From: Diphasiastrum complanatum
Taxonomy: Eukaryota > Streptophyta > Lycopodiopsida > Lycopodiales > Lycopodiaceae
Direction: 5' to 3'
Assembly: GCA_029204225.1 (NCBI GenBank)
Contig: CM055104.1
Coordinates: 40,353,846-40,417,845, forward strand
Length of the DNA: 64,000 bases
Notes under the pieces: model-generated
Seen by the model: only the letters and a program-made list of their open reading frames with translations
Databases searched by the model: none
What the model was told of the DNA's origin: nothing
Program-made: the position numbers and the translations under genes
In this document: positions 21,632-35,348 of the stretch, piece by piece
Layout of the letters: every line of letters begins with the position of its first letter
Numbering within the stretch: the first letter of the stretch is position 1

Positions 21632-23368
21632 CTAACGCCTCACTGTCCAAATAGAAACAATAGTCAATTTGTATATAGGTCTTGCTAAATCCGCAAAGAA
21701 GATAATAAAAATTCGATAATAGTTCGCATGACCCATAAATACATAAACTCCATAAATTGTTGTTGGCGGTGGCAATTCCACAATAACCCTGATTTTAGAA
21801 TAATATGTGGCAATGCCATGTCTTGATATCATGTGAACAACTCCATGAGAAACCCATATCTTGCACTTTTCTGGATTCAAGAAAATTTGATACTTGCGAC
21901 AACGTTCAAATACTTTTTCCAATCAATCCAGGCGGTCTGTATCTGAGCTATGGACTCCAAGGTCATCCAAGTAAATTCCAAATTTTTTTTGTACATAATC
22001 TTTAAAAGCAAATTGCATTACTCTTTGGAACGAACTTGGTGCATTACAGAGTCCAAATGGCATTACTTTGTAAGCATAGGTTTTCTATTCTGTTGCAAAA
22101 GTTGTTTTGTGCCGATTTGTAGGTGCAATCTTGACCTGGTTGTATCCACTAAATCCATCCAAAAAACTATAAGCTTTTGCTCCAGCATGGCGGACCAAAA
22201 TGCTTTCAGTAAAAGGTAAAGAAAAGTGATCCTTTTGCGTCACTTTGTTCAAGGCCTTGAGATTCACGCAAATTCTCAATTTCTCATTCTTCTTAGAAAC
22301 AATGACAATTGGTGAAACCCATTCGGTATGTTCAATATCATGAATGAAATCGACGTCAAGCAATCTCTGAAGCTCTTTCGTTATCAGATCTGCAACATTA
22401 GGATTACAACGATAGAACTTTGTAACCTTTGGAACTGCATCAAGTATTAAAGGTATAGTATGTTCAATAACTGACGTCGGAATACCCCTGAGATCTCTAT
22501 AAGTCCATGCAAAGCAATCTTGATACTTAATAAGTAATGCTTGTAGCACTTGAAACTGTTCAGAATTAAGTTGTGATTTAACTTGTACAATCTTTTCTGG
22601 TTCTCTTGGTTCAACAAGATTCATAGGCTGTGCTGGGCCATCGTAAACATCTCTCGATTCAAGCACTTGTTCTTCGGGTTCACGATGTGCTTTGCGTAGC
22701 ATGATAACAACATTATCCAGTGTATAGTGTTTAAAATGCTCGGCCATTTCATGCTGAACTTCATATGCTTGCTCTTTGTCAAAAGGATTTGTCTTGGATC
22801 TTTGCTTAGCCTTCTTAGCAGGAATTGATCGTGGAGGTAATGACTTCCGAGAAGATAAACTTTTCTTCAAAGGTGAAGACTTCCTAGACGATGATGTTTT
22901 GCTAGAACTCTGACTTGAGGAATCTTCGTCAACTTTTCCTTTGTCTTTATCCAGTAAGGGTGGCACATTTTTTGAATCAATCTTTTGAGAAGGATTTTTC
23001 CATTTCAGGACCGTATTATAATGTTGTTTGACTTGTTTCTTCGTTATTGAACCTGTGATCCTGTCTTCCTTCAATACAACTGCTTTTGGCGATTTTATTG
23101 TTGGTCCATCAAGAATATTATGCACTCCAAATCTAGTCGGATCCATATGATTTAGAATTTGCTCATCAGTAAGTTCTGCGTTGTCATCATAAGTCAAGTA
23201 ATGACTCACATGAATGAGTTCAATCGGATCTGGTATAGGCTTCGTTGATATCCAAGCTACATTCAGCACATTCGATGGAAAAGTGAATGGCGTATCCAAA
23301 GTTTGATCCAATAATGAAATCTCGCTCAAATCGGATTGACACATATAACCTACTATATAGTCAATCAT
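21632..23368 (-). pseudogene. Gypsy reverse transcriptase with N-terminal linker
   Basis: An open block of 427 codons (23368-22085) contains a Ser/Lys-rich linker (SSSQSSSKTSSSRKSS, about 22910-22850) and then the RT fingers and palm: WVSPIVIVSKKNEKLRICVN, SFLDGFSGYNQVKI with the first catalytic Asp, HKTTFATE. A stop at 22085 is followed in frame by MPFGLCNAPSSFQRVMQFAF and the catalytic IYLDDLGVHS (about 21970). Another stop at about 21922 precedes FERCRKYQIFLNPEKC and the thumb. The palm residues are intact but the frame is not. Confidence 0.9.
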
Positions 23369-23430
23369 TGCAAGGGCTTGATTCTAGATGACAGTATTGG
23401 TTTGAGAGTCGTAATGAACTCCCCAATTTT

Positions 23431-23850
23431 TTACTGGTCGGTCACAAGTATGATCCGTTGTTGACAAATCATCATCGCCACTGATTTGATAGTCCAAGTT
23501 ACAGGATCAACTTTGACTGCTCGTTCACGATTTTTAAAAGTGATTTTTTCTGTGCCCCAGTTATGAATTTCTTGTGCAACTCGTAACCATGGGTGTCCCA
23601 ATAGGACTCGGTAGACATTTGGTGCTTCCGGGAAGTCCATCACTATGAAAGTAATGACGAACTGTACTCCAACAATTCTGACAAGTATATCTTCAACCAT
23701 TCCCCGCAGACAGACTGTTGTTTGATCAGCCAGCTTAATGGCAAAAGTCGCAAGCTTTATCTTTGTAAGGCCCCACTTTGCACATAGTTTTGTAGAAATC
23801 AAGTTAACTCCCAAAACGCCATCTATCACGGCTGCCTCTTTTAAAAATTG
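23431..23850 (-). pseudogene. Gypsy aspartic protease
   Basis: Retropepsin-like segment beginning AVIDGVLGVNLIS near 23830, the place of the usual D-G-G-S/T active site, with ILVRIVGVQFVITFIVMDFP and the ALLGRPWL-like VLLGHPWLRVAQE near 23600. It would cleave the polyprotein. A homologous fragment is found at 50290-50500. Separated from RT by stops near 23430-23370. Confidence 0.75.
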
Positions 23851-23988
23851 CTTATGCTGTATCGACAGGATAATATTTTTTTGCTTTCTTTCCCAGGATG
23901 CTCCGACATGAAGTGCTTCATTAGATTCTTCAAATCCAGCACAAAAAAGTGGTTCTTGATCGACTTCTGGTTCAGTTTGAGTTAACTT

Positions 23989-24950
23989 CTATGCTAATAC
24001 TTCCTTTGCGTTTGGCAGCAACTTCAAGAACTCTCCCAATGTACTATTGATCTTACTAGACAAAATACTCATGAGAAGTTTTGTTTGTGGCGCTTCCGGT
24101 TCAATCATCTTGAAGGATTCTTCATGATGATGCAATTGAACATTCATATTTGTACGTGGATTGTTTGGTGATTGCGCTGGTGAAAAACGAACTTTAGCTA
24201 CTGCTTTAGCAACTTTAAGCTCCTCTTCTTTCTGCAAATGTTTAATCCATTGCCTCATATCCTGGTACCTTCTTTTTTTTGCATGGAGATTTGGATAGAC
24301 TCCAGATGTTGTTGGTATATCAGTTAATGATATAGAATCAGCAGATACTGGAACTGCTATAGGTTCTTTCTGCTTCTGTGCTCTGGTAATCACCATCAAT
24401 GGTACACTTGGTTTATTCTGAGCTTCTGGTCTTAGCTTGATTGTTATCAAATTTACAAGAGTTGTAGCCGGTGGTGGCTTCGGTCTTGCTGGATATTCCT
24501 TATAGCAATGCCCATAACCACAGTCACGACAGAATGGTACAAATTTGTCTTTGTTTGAACATTCTGCAACTCTGTGATTTTCTCCACATGCAAAGTATCC
24601 AAGTGGTGCTCTGGTCCAGTTCCTAGATGCTTGTTGTTGCGCGGTAGAATAAATAACATACTGTTCTCAAGATCCACCTTCATAATCATTACTATATCTC
24701 CATTGTTCGGTACCTCTGTAAGGTTCTGGTTCCATCAAATTGGCAGGAGGAGCGGGGTGCTTTGGTGAGGCAAGTAAGGCTAATTGTTCCGGGTATCCAA
24801 GAGCAAATTGACAAGGTGTAACTATCAGATTTCCTCCATAATGTAGTTCTCGATATCCCATCTGGGCATACCATTGCTAAATTATCCGAGGATTTAAGTT
24901 GCAAAAAGCAGTTTCGTGATCAGACGAATTACACAAATGGCATATATTGA
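23989..24950 (-). pseudogene. Gypsy gag C-terminal part with zinc knuckles
   Basis: Two cysteine clusters: CHLCNSSDHETAFC (CX2CX4HX4C, near 24945-24905) and a shorter CRDCGYGHC (near 24540-24510), both in Gag nucleocapsid position and expected to bind element RNA. Then comes a charged linker (VITRAQKQKEPIAVPV … MRQWIKHLQKEEELKVAKAV) that is also present at 50030-50250. Frame breaks occur near 24860, 24690 and 24450. Confidence 0.75.
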
Positions 24951-25143
24951 TTTCCATTCAGTTTTTCAATTGAGGACACTCATTCATTGTGTGATTTTCC
25001 GTACAAATGGAAAACCAGATATTTTTCATGGTAGGAAAACTCTTTGCAAACTTCTCAGGTTCCTTGCTCGTTTGTCCATAGAAATCTTCCAATGCTTTGA
25101 TCTTCTCATCAAATTGCGACTGTAATTTTTCCATCTATTTCTG

Positions 25144-25821
25144 CTAGTTCTTTCCAAGTTTCTCGAACTCATTGAGCATCATCTCTATAGTAGCATTGAC
25201 ATTCGTTGATGCAATAGTGGTGGATGTCGTAGTGGTCTGCCCCATTGTATAGGGCAACATACTGATATTCCGCTTGTCATCTGAATCTTCATCCTCCTGA
25301 ATTGCATCATCCATAGCATTTTGCAAAATTGCGTACTCATTTTGGCGTTTCAGCTCACGTCTAATCCTTTTAGATAGACCTAACAAAAACCACATAATCA
25401 TGGCATTTTTATTAATCAACTCAGGTTCACACTTAGATCTGAGGCGATTTACCTGTTCAATGTAATCTTGAACCATTTTTCGCTTTCCCATTTTAATTTT
25501 ACTTAAAAGTAGAAAAGGATCTTTCATAAACTTTTGAGGTTTGAACTATATGATAAGGGCTCGTTTGACAATTTTCCAATCTGTACGCTCAGTTTCATCT
25601 TGATTGTAGTACCAATCTTGTGCTACGCCTATTAAGGCCATTGGAAATAGCTTAAGTTTATCTTGGGAAAAAACTTCGCCATAGACTTCACAAGATTCAG
25701 AATAGATCTAAAGAAATCTAACTAGATCTGTTAGTTTATTGTATTTGTGTAGATCCAAACGGGGTGCTCTCCTAACAATGATTGGATTGACTTCCCGAGG
25801 AGCACCTCCAAGAGCAGCCAT
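25144..25821 (-). pseudogene. Gypsy gag (capsid region)
   Basis: ATG at 25821 (MAALGGAPREVNPIIVRRAP), then stops near 25715 and 25708, and a typical retrotransposon Gag core: LKLFPMALIGVAQDWYY near 25640, then an open block 25527-25144 (DPFLLLSKIKMGKRKMVQDY, FLLGLSKRIRRELKRQ). Gag forms the virus-like particle. No polymerase domain is included. Confidence 0.82.
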
Positions 25822-26190
25822 TATTACAGATCAAATCAAACAAACAATGAGATTGGATCTAGATTTTCAATCAAAACTATCTCAAATCAGATCTGCTGTT
25901 GAGAATCAGATTCATATATCGTAAAAAAGATTACTAAGATCAACCGATCGATACTTCTCAAAAGGAAAAAAATTTCAGAATCAAAATCAGACTGAATCAG
26001 ATTTGACCCAAAATTTGACAGAGACTTGATTTGAAAAATCAGAATCTAAAAATAGAACTAGTGAAGGTTAACTCGACAAAGATTCAACGGTGTTGTTTTT
26101 GAAAAAAAAAAAACTCTCCGATTAGGTTTTTCTGACAACTTCTATGAAAATAACTTTCACCGAACTCTCAAACTGAGAATCTGACACCTC
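25822..26190 (-). mobile_element. Gypsy leader, 5'-truncated
   Basis: Non-coding leader of the element. Bases 26041-26190 correspond to 9124-9270. Homology stops abruptly at about 26190, so the distal leader, primer-binding site and 5' LTR were deleted. Confidence 0.6.
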
Positions 26191-28280
<2,090 letters not shown>

Positions 28281-28282
28281 CC

Positions 28283-28295
28283 GTGCTCTGACACC
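28283..28295 (-). other. Primer-binding-site-like sequence
   Basis: On the minus strand TTGGTGTCAGAGCACGGC is a one-substitution variant of the Copia tRNA-iMet site. The adjoining plus-strand TATAATGACCCTAAAGG could be a worn LTR edge. No partner LTR found. Confidence 0.35.
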
Positions 28296-28817
28296 AATAT
28301 AATGACCCTAAAGGATTGCCCCTAAGATGAGGATAGGAGAACATAATAAGAGAGACTATGGAGCCAAACCGCCCAACCAAACCTAGATCAATCCTAGATC
28401 TAGCCCCCAAGCCATGCCATGTGAAGCAAGAGGAGAATAGAGAAACTGGTAACCTAAACCCAATATGTCGACCGAAGAATCCCTACCTCATTATATAGAG
28501 AGTAGAGTCTAGTGCATGAAACCATGCAACCCTCATGTAGGTCAACTATAAATAGCTCACATCTCTTCATGCAGTCCTCCTGTCTATATCCGTCACATAG
28601 ACATGCAATACTCCATATGTTCAATTAGAGTGTTGGGGTCCTCTCAAGGTAATTAGTCACAAACTGGCCTTGACATGGAATTAAATCATGGCATGATCAA
28701 CAATCTCAAATACTAGAGGGCCAGCCTACCATATTAGGACTATTCCAGGTCCTTAACCGAATATGGCCATAACAGCCTCTCTTTCCACAAGGCTTTAGGT
28801 TTTAAACTTAATGTTTT

Positions 28818-29102
28818 TGTTGAAGCACGTCAAAGGAGTTAGAATCAAAGTTAGAATCACTGTGTTACTGTACTGTGGGTCCTATCAGTGGATAAGGATC
28901 AGTTGGTTTCGCCACGAGGCAAGTCTACGGGACACGCGTCCCGCCAACGGCAACCTGGGTCATGCATGGGTTGCCTGAGTAAACAACTATATGTACAGTG
29001 TAATTTCATTTTGAGAAATACAGTTGCTATGTGAGCTGGCTGAGGAAAGTGATTTTCTGTCTGTGTTACTATGTAGCATGATCTGTGTTCCTGTGCAAAG
29101 CA
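28818..29102 (+). mobile_element. Candidate Copia LTR
   Basis: TGTTGAAGCACG … GTGCAAAGCA (285 bases) followed after ten bases by a tRNA-iMet primer-binding site. Boundaries rest on the TG/CA termini and site position; no second copy is present for comparison. Confidence 0.45.
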
Positions 29103-29112
29103 AATTCTAAGT

Positions 29113-29125
29113 TGGTATCAGAGCC
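29113..29125 (+). other. Copia primer-binding site (tRNA-iMet)
   Basis: TGGTATCAGAGCC, plus orientation, with the usual preceding T. Confidence 0.8.
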
Positions 29126-30175
29126 GTACAGGGAGTGTACACAGTACAGTATCGCCGTTGAAGAGAGCTTCGGGAGAACTGTCTTCTGAGAGTTCGAGAT
29201 TTTATGGCGGGTTGAAGACGGAAAGAGAAGCACTGGTGCACGGTTTCTAATTTATAGAGGCTTGCTAAGCTCAGCAGAGGGATTATTAGCATGTGCATAG
29301 CATCAGACAGGGAAAAATTTGGTGAAAAATTGACAATTTCGAAGCCAGCTGAAAATTGAAACCGGACTTGGGGTTACGGTTTTTATACATAACTGGTGAT
29401 TTCTTCGCTGTTTGTGCACCGTTTTGGATGCCGTAAGGACAGGAAGGAAGCTAATCACATTTTCAATGAGCCATGGAGAGATTCTGAGGTTTGTGTCAGA
29501 GATTTGTCTCCAGACAATTAACCTAGCAGATTTGCGGTAAAAAGGTGAAAAAGCCACTTTGTCAAGTTGAGCTAAAATCACCGTTTCTCCACGGAATTTC
29601 CTAACTGAACACTCTACAATCATGGATTCAGTAGGGCGACCCTGCTCCAGGCCTCAGATTGTGTTCAAAACGATCTACATGAGAGCTTGATCCAACATTT
29701 TTCAGGAAAGGAAGGCGCGGCCGCAGGCAGGGAAGTCACGGGTTGTTCGCGCGCCCAACACAACACTCAGCTTAGTGTATCGAAGACCATAGCGTCTGCA
29801 AGAGTTTAGTTCGATGCCCAGATGTACTTTGAACATGTGGATGAGGTGTCAAATGAATCAACGGTCCAGCATCTGTGATGGGAGAGAAATGTGAACCACA
29901 AGATTTGGTTCAGCCATTGGATGAGCTTTAAACAGGGTCCTGAAGAATTGAAGTGGGTCCCTTCACAAGTGAAGAGTGAATTTTCTTCAAAGTGAAGAAA
30001 CAGTTCAAAAGCTAGAAAAGTCCCTATTTTTTGGTCCTTTGCCCGTTTTGACCCAAACGAAAGGCTATAACCTCCAAACGAAGGGCACCCGGACTGTATC
30101 TACAAGTACGGTACAGCAAAACAGAGCGGTTGCAGCGGAGAAAGTGCAGGCTTTATAGCTAAAGGATAGGAGAAT
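29126..30175 (+). other. Copia leader or degraded interior
   Basis: Sequence between the primer-binding site and an RT remnant. No gag or protease motif can be read; the gag-to-RT interval has been deleted or eroded. Confidence 0.4.
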
Positions 30176-30332
30176 AAAGTATGTCGCTTGAAGAAAGTGC
30201 TTTATGGTCTTAAACAGGCACCATGTGCATGGTATAGTAGGATAGATACCTACTTTTGTTCAAAGGGGATGGTGAGAACACATTCTGATCCGAATCTTTA
30301 TGTCTTTCGGCTCACACATGTGAAGTTCAGGT
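30176..30332 (+). pseudogene. Copia reverse transcriptase fragment
   Basis: About 50 codons reading VCRLKKVLYGLKQAPCAWYS followed by DTYFCSKGMVRTHSDPN and LYVFRL, the highly conserved palm segment just before the YVDD box. The usual Arg of QAPRAW is Cys. Nothing else of pol follows; it is a stranded fragment in the same orientation as the LTR and primer site upstream. Confidence 0.8.
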
Positions 30333-30519
30333 GACAAGGTGAGATGGCAATTCTCTTGCTAACAAATATTTGTGAATGAGTTCAAGTGGTTTCTTGGCCT
30401 TGCAGTTCCACATTTTCTTGAATGTCTCCCTGTGATGCTTTCCCCTTACACTTCCTCACATATGGAGTGGTAATCATCCTACAATGTTGGTAAACCATTT
30501 ATCATTTCAACTTTGCCAT

Positions 30520-31520
30520 CAATCTCAAACTCCCATAGTTCAAGTGACCTAATCTTCTATGTCACAATTCCGATTGTGATGTTGTCGAGGTGGCTAAACC
30601 ATATTCTCTTGGTTTTGCAATATCCAACTTATAAAGGCCACAGTTACTATCTCGATACCCCTTTGCCACCACTTTATAGTTGTGATCCATATCCTTCATT
30701 AGACACACATCATTGACAAACTCAACCTTCAAATGTTCATTTGTCATCACACCAACAGAAAGCAAACTCTTCTTGAGTTTATGAACATAAAGCACATTGG
30801 GAATATTCTTGATCTTGCCATCAAGAAACTGCACAGGCACATTGCTGACGTCCTGAATTTGGCATTCCTCTCCATTGGCCTATGTGACCTTGTCCCCATC
30901 ATGAATTGGTGAAAAGTTTTCGAACCAATCACATCTCCCGGTCATATGCCTCATGGCGCCTGAATCAATAAACCACATGGCACCATTATCTTTTTGGGAT
31001 GCTAATGTTGATGAGAAGCACTAGTTTCATCATCTTCTCCATCATCTTCGGCAATATTCCCCTGTTGGTTCACTTTTCCCTACTTTATGTCAACTTTTTT
31101 CTTATAACATTCGTGTGCCCAATGACCAGGTTTGTGGCAATAGTAACATTTACCTTTCTTTTTCTTTTTCTGCTTTGATGACAATTCTCCCTCGTCCTCA
31201 TCATCCTTGCCCTTCCTAAGAATCCTTTTCTAACCTTTCTGTTTGTTCTTGGCCAACAATGTCTGATCCTCCTGTGGGGTTTGCCTTGACTTTACTATCT
31301 CTCGACGTTGCTCCTCCTGCAACATGATTCCATGTAAATCTTTGAAGGTAGGCAATGTCTCCCTCAAGGCAATACCACTTATAAACATTTGTAGGCCTTC
31401 CAAAACACTGCTCATTGTGGTATGCACCAATTCGACGTCTCTAATTGATTCTCCGATCACCACTATTTTTTTTTGCATATCATGGCATGCTACGATAAAA
31501 TTTCAAATTCCTACATTTCT
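30520..31520 (-). pseudogene. Copia gag-protease fragment, minus strand
   Basis: From right to left: Gag core (31478-31230, MSSVLEGLQMFISGIALRE, LPTFKDLHGIMLQEEQRRE), zinc knuckle CYYCHKPGHWAHECY near 31150-31105, protease WFIDSGAMRHMTG near 30985 with the catalytic DSG intact, then the protease/pre-integrase linker (IPNVLYVHKLKKSLLSVGVM). It ends near 30560. Integrase and RT are absent. It opposes the RT fragment at 30176, so two different Copia copies meet here. Confidence 0.82.
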
Positions 31521-32940
31521 ATAAAAGTTGATTATTTTACAGTTTTAGTTAGTTGCATGACACTATGCTTCCATGTTCTAGACCGCCACCATGGTTCTAC
31601 AAAAGCTTCGAAAAACCTCCACCCCATCTATGAAACAATCATCATTAGGCTTTTGGAAAGTGTGAATGGAAATATGATCAACATCTTTTTCTGATCATAG
31701 TCCCCCCTAAACGAGGTGTCAAAAACAATTACAAGTCAATTTATGCACCATCCAGCTCAAAACATTGGAATATTTATGTGAAAACCGTTTCAAAAGAAAA
31801 CTCCATGGTTGAATTTGGAAAAAAACAAATTCCTTGTCAAGGGATCATCATCATGCGAGCATCATCAATATATTTTGTCGAAGAAATTAGAATGCATAAA
31901 AATCTCAAAATAATCTTGTACCTACCAGAAAGCTAGATATAACAATACGAAGACCTTATTGGTCAATTGTGTGCAAGCCCCACTCTTCAATCTTTGCAAA
32001 GTATGGCTTTCAAAGCGAATGCTAATTCAATAAGTCATTGTAACCAGAAGTATTAATACTTGTAAAAAATGTTTGTAACATTAACTAACTTTATATTTTC
32101 TACTATATATGTACTCCATATTTTGGCACACTATATAATAAAGTTACAAATTCCTACATTTCTATGAAAGTTGATTGTTTTTCGCTTTTAGTGACTAGCA
32201 GGCACTATACTTAATGTACTAGACCCCACCTTCATGACTTTACAAAAGCTTCATAAAACTTTCAACTCGTCCGTGAAATAATATCGAAATCATAGGCTTT
32301 TAGAAAATGTGAATGGATACATGATCAACATCATTTTCTAATCATAGTTGCCCTAAACAAAGTGTTGAAATCAATCACAGGTAGTCAATCTAAACACTAT
32401 CAAGCTCAGAGCATTGGAGAACTCCATGGTTGCATATAGGAAGATATGGAAAAATTACCAAGGATCATTTGGATAGACTTTGTCGGAGTCCTTAGAATGC
32501 ATGAAAATCTCAAATTAACCTTGTACCTAGCAAAGTTAATCATCTTGTTAAATCAAACGCTTCAAAGCTAGATCTGACAATACAAGGACCGAGGACAAAT
32601 GAATTAAAAGCTTGCTTGATAACATGATAATGGCTTTTGCCAGCTAGCAAAGTGAACACGTTAGTTTCAACTTGATATTTAGAATGCATGAGAATCTCAA
32701 ATTGATCTTGTACCTAGCAATGTCAATCATCCTGTTAAATCAAATGCTTCCAAGCTAGATCTGACAATACAAGGACCTTATTTGTCAATCATGTGCAGAC
32801 CCCACTCTTCAATCTATGTAAAGTGCCAAAAAACGGATATCATTAGAGCACAAATGATTTAAAAACTTGCATGATAACATGATATTGGCTTTTGCCAGCT
32901 AGCAAAGTGAACACGTTAGTTTCAACTTGATGTTAACACA
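31500..32940. repeat. Local tandem/segmental duplications
   Basis: About 340 bases at 31500-31830 recur at 32145-32470 (CAAATTCCTACATTTCTAT(A/G)AAAG … GATCAACATC). A second block beginning TTAGAATGCAT(G/A)A occurs three times (about 31887, 32491, 32679) with CAAGCTAGATCTGACAATACAAGGACC, and GGCTTTTGCCAGCTAGCAAAGTGAAC occurs at about 32632 and 32889. The copies are in the same orientation and diverged. They lie directly downstream of the cyclin gene. Confidence 0.75.
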
Positions 32941-33240
32941 TACTATGTTTCTGTGTAAGTAGATCAGAAAGTCCCAATCAAGAAAAATAATTACATCAGC
33001 CTTTCAGTGTAGGACAGCAGATCACAAAGCTTATATTTTCCCAGGAAGTTTTCAAGGCTACAGTATGGTTCAACCTTGAAGTTACTCAAAATTCAAATTT
33101 GCCGAGATCGTTGCAAGACCGAATGAAGCTCAATAACTCTTTGCAACATTATTCGAGAAGAGACATAATTTACATGGATCTCTGGGATTTTGCATATTTT
33201 GAGGGAAAAGATTTGCAGCATAAAATAACTACTCAGCAAG

Positions 33241-34105
33241 TTAAGCACTTGACCTATAATCACCTGTCCTCAAGAATGGCTGCTTGAGAACAAACTCAAT
33301 CCTACTCTTATAAATAGGGGACTCCTGATTAGGAAATTTGAGCTCACCAGGATGTACGTCAAGCATAGGCAAATTTCTCTCAATCTTACAATTTGAAACC
33401 AAAGCTTCCTTGTCGAGATGCAAGCAATAACTTTCAAATTCATGCAGTTTCACAAAAAGTTTGAAATCAAGTCGAAACAGGAGCTCCAACTCCAATCGAT
33501 TCAACTCTAAGGTGGGGACACCTCCAACTCTCGCAAAGAATGCATTGTCGAAATGCCTGCAAAGATGCAGCAAATAGTTGAGAGACATGCAATCTGAAGT
33601 TTGGCAAGTAGAACATCTACATGAACTTCTGTTTGCAGGCTGATATCAACCAGCGCAAAGGGCAAATATCTTACTCGTCGTCGAGTATCTTTGTTGCCAA
33701 CATGACGGCAGTGACCACGAGTCTATGAACATTCAAAGAGGTCACGGGCAGATCAGGCTGTTTGTGCACAAGCCGATCAATATAAACATAACCTAGAACA
33801 AAGCACGAAGGGCTACAACTCGTGTACTTAAATAAGCGCTCCAGATACTTGCTTATGCTGATGTTGGGCGGTCGCAAACCATGGAAAATCGTCAACTTCT
33901 GACCGGCTAGAGTCTGACTGTCGTTAGGCCAGCATCTCTCGTTCCTCGCAATCAGACGCTCCAGAACAGACGCAAGTATAGTCAGAACTCTTGGTATGTC
34001 CCGGTCCACTGTTTCTGAACTATTAGAGATGGCATCCTCATCATCTTTCTCAGATATCGAACCCCAATCTCGTATCAATGTGGCAGGACTTTGCAACTTT
34101 CCCAT
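33241..34105 (-). CDS. CYCU: U/P-type cyclin (PHO80-like), two exons
   Basis: Exon 1 is 34105-33675 and exon 2 is 33556-33241; the 118-bp intron (33674-33557) has GTAAGA at its 5' end and TTTGCAG at its 3' end and splits a Glu codon. The spliced protein is 248 residues. The cyclin box includes FHGLRPPNISISKYLERLF (about 74-92), CSPSCFVLGYVYIDRLV (97-113), LNVHRLVVTAVMLATKILDD (124-143), and after the intron HFDNAFFARVGGVPTLELN, the signature of plant U-type (P-type) cyclins related to yeast PHO80. These bind A-type CDKs and link nutrient or phosphate status to division; the substrate is unknown here. The C-terminal 50 residues are variable, as usual. Start ATG at 34105 gives the expected length. 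No lesion seen. Confidence 0.9.
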
Positions 34106-34890
34106 GCTATATCCTCATTGTTACTGGATCTTGTTATCAGAGACATCTACGCCTGCCATCGGATCAACCCCGTTTTGCAGAGAGGCGGCAACGCCACATG
34201 CTCCAAAACATCTTTGAATCGATTGCACCAATGCATTCACGGGAACATCGACAGTTCAGTTAAGCTAGATCAAGGATTCAGAATCTATTTTAACAATGTT
34301 AAAGCTTGAAAGCCGACATAAGCGGGGTTCATACTGCAAGGGGCATGCCAAATTACCTTATATGCTTAAACATAACGAAGCAGCAGATATTATCAAAAAA
34401 ATCACAGATTAAAAAACCGAAAGAATCAAAGCAGCACATATTATCAAAAACTTCGAATATTAAAAAACCGAAAGAAGCAAATGCATGCTTGATAACGTAA
34501 AAAGTATGTCAAGAGACGTCATATCCCTGAAACATAAAAAGACTCAAAAATTCACAAATCATAACAAGACTCAAAGAGTTCACAAATCGAATTAGCAGCT
34601 ATGTGTATGCTGAGCTCAATCCATGCATCTAATGTACAACTTCTGGATGGCAACGCAGCAAATATGGTAACACTTGGCGTCAAATAAGCGGCTCTTTTTT
34701 ACAGCAAACTTACCAGGCATCTTCAATGCCGCTGCACCATAACAGCAAGAGCAATGAACGTGCGAGTGAAGAAAACAAAAGCGCTTCTGAATCCTGACAT
34801 TTCTGCTGTCTCTGACTCGACGTTCGGCAGCGACTCCTGAGCTCGCGATCCAAACATAATTTTCCAGCGGTTTGCGTCGTAAATGCGAAA
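34106..34890. other. Cyclin upstream region, no other gene recognised
   Basis: Probable promoter and leader of the minus-strand cyclin. A direct repeat of about 55 bases (TTATCAAAAA(A/C)… AAAAAACCGAAAGAA) lies near 34388-34480. No confident TATA box or start site. Confidence 0.35.
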
Positions 34891-34978
34891 ACGAGCTGTT
34901 CTCCAATAGGTAGCGCGTTCGTTAGGACTCACCTCTCCTCTCCAGGTGGGCAGACGTTCGAATCCCGTCTGCCACACA
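34891..34978 (+). repeat. tRNA-like sequence or hairpin with B box
   Basis: GTTCGAATCCC (B box) lies inside a perfect 8-bp hairpin (GGCAGACG / CGTCTGCC, 9-base loop) at about 34949-34973, preceded by GGTAGCGCGTTCG resembling the 3' half of a tRNA D arm and an anticodon-arm-like CACCT…AGGTG. The T stem and acceptor stem do not pair as in a normal tRNA, so I call it a tRNA pseudogene or SINE head. Confidence 0.4.
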
Positions 34979-35348
34979 AATGTGAAACATATACAAGAGG
35001 GAAAAAAAAAGGGGGGGGTGAGAAGGATTCATGGTCACGACAATGACCTTGGTCCTCTAAGCAAATGGGATTTCCCTTTCAAAGCCATATCCCATTGAAT
35101 GAACATGAATGTGAAAAATTAAAGGGCCTTTTCAAGGGGGTGTGTGCATTGTGAGTGCAAACCTTACAATTTTGTTAAGCTCTTGAGAGGAACCCAACAG
35201 ATCCCTAAGGTTACTCTACATAGGATAGCTTTCACTTTAAGAATCATTAATGGCACGTTTCAATTTCTACTCAAACTTTGAGTGAATTAGGCAAAATGCT
35301 TTCCTATGAAATCATTTTTCACTTTACAAATTGATTTTAACTCAAAAT
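34979..35348. other. No gene recognised
   Basis: AT-rich sequence between the tRNA-like element and the solo LTR; it contains a short A/G run at 35003-35019. Confidence 0.4.

Larger units (their letters stand above)
16688..26190 (-). mobile_element. Ty3/Gypsy element with extra 3' ORF, minus strand
   Basis: On the minus strand the order is: truncated leader (26190-25822), gag, zinc knuckles, protease, reverse transcriptase, RNase H, integrase without a chromodomain, a 0.7-kb spacer, a TATA box, an additional ORF, and the 3' LTR (17475-16688). The tRNA-Asp-type primer site of its sister LTR, absence of a chromodomain and an ORF 3' of integrase resemble the Tat/Athila side of plant Gypsy elements; that placement is inference. 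Stop codons and frameshifts in every gene make it dead. The 5' LTR is missing: homology to the sister leader stops at 26190. Confidence 0.85.

Noticed and set aside
34891-34978. Functional tRNA gene
   Set aside because: B box is present but T, anticodon and acceptor stems do not pair with standard lengths; no cloverleaf could be drawn.
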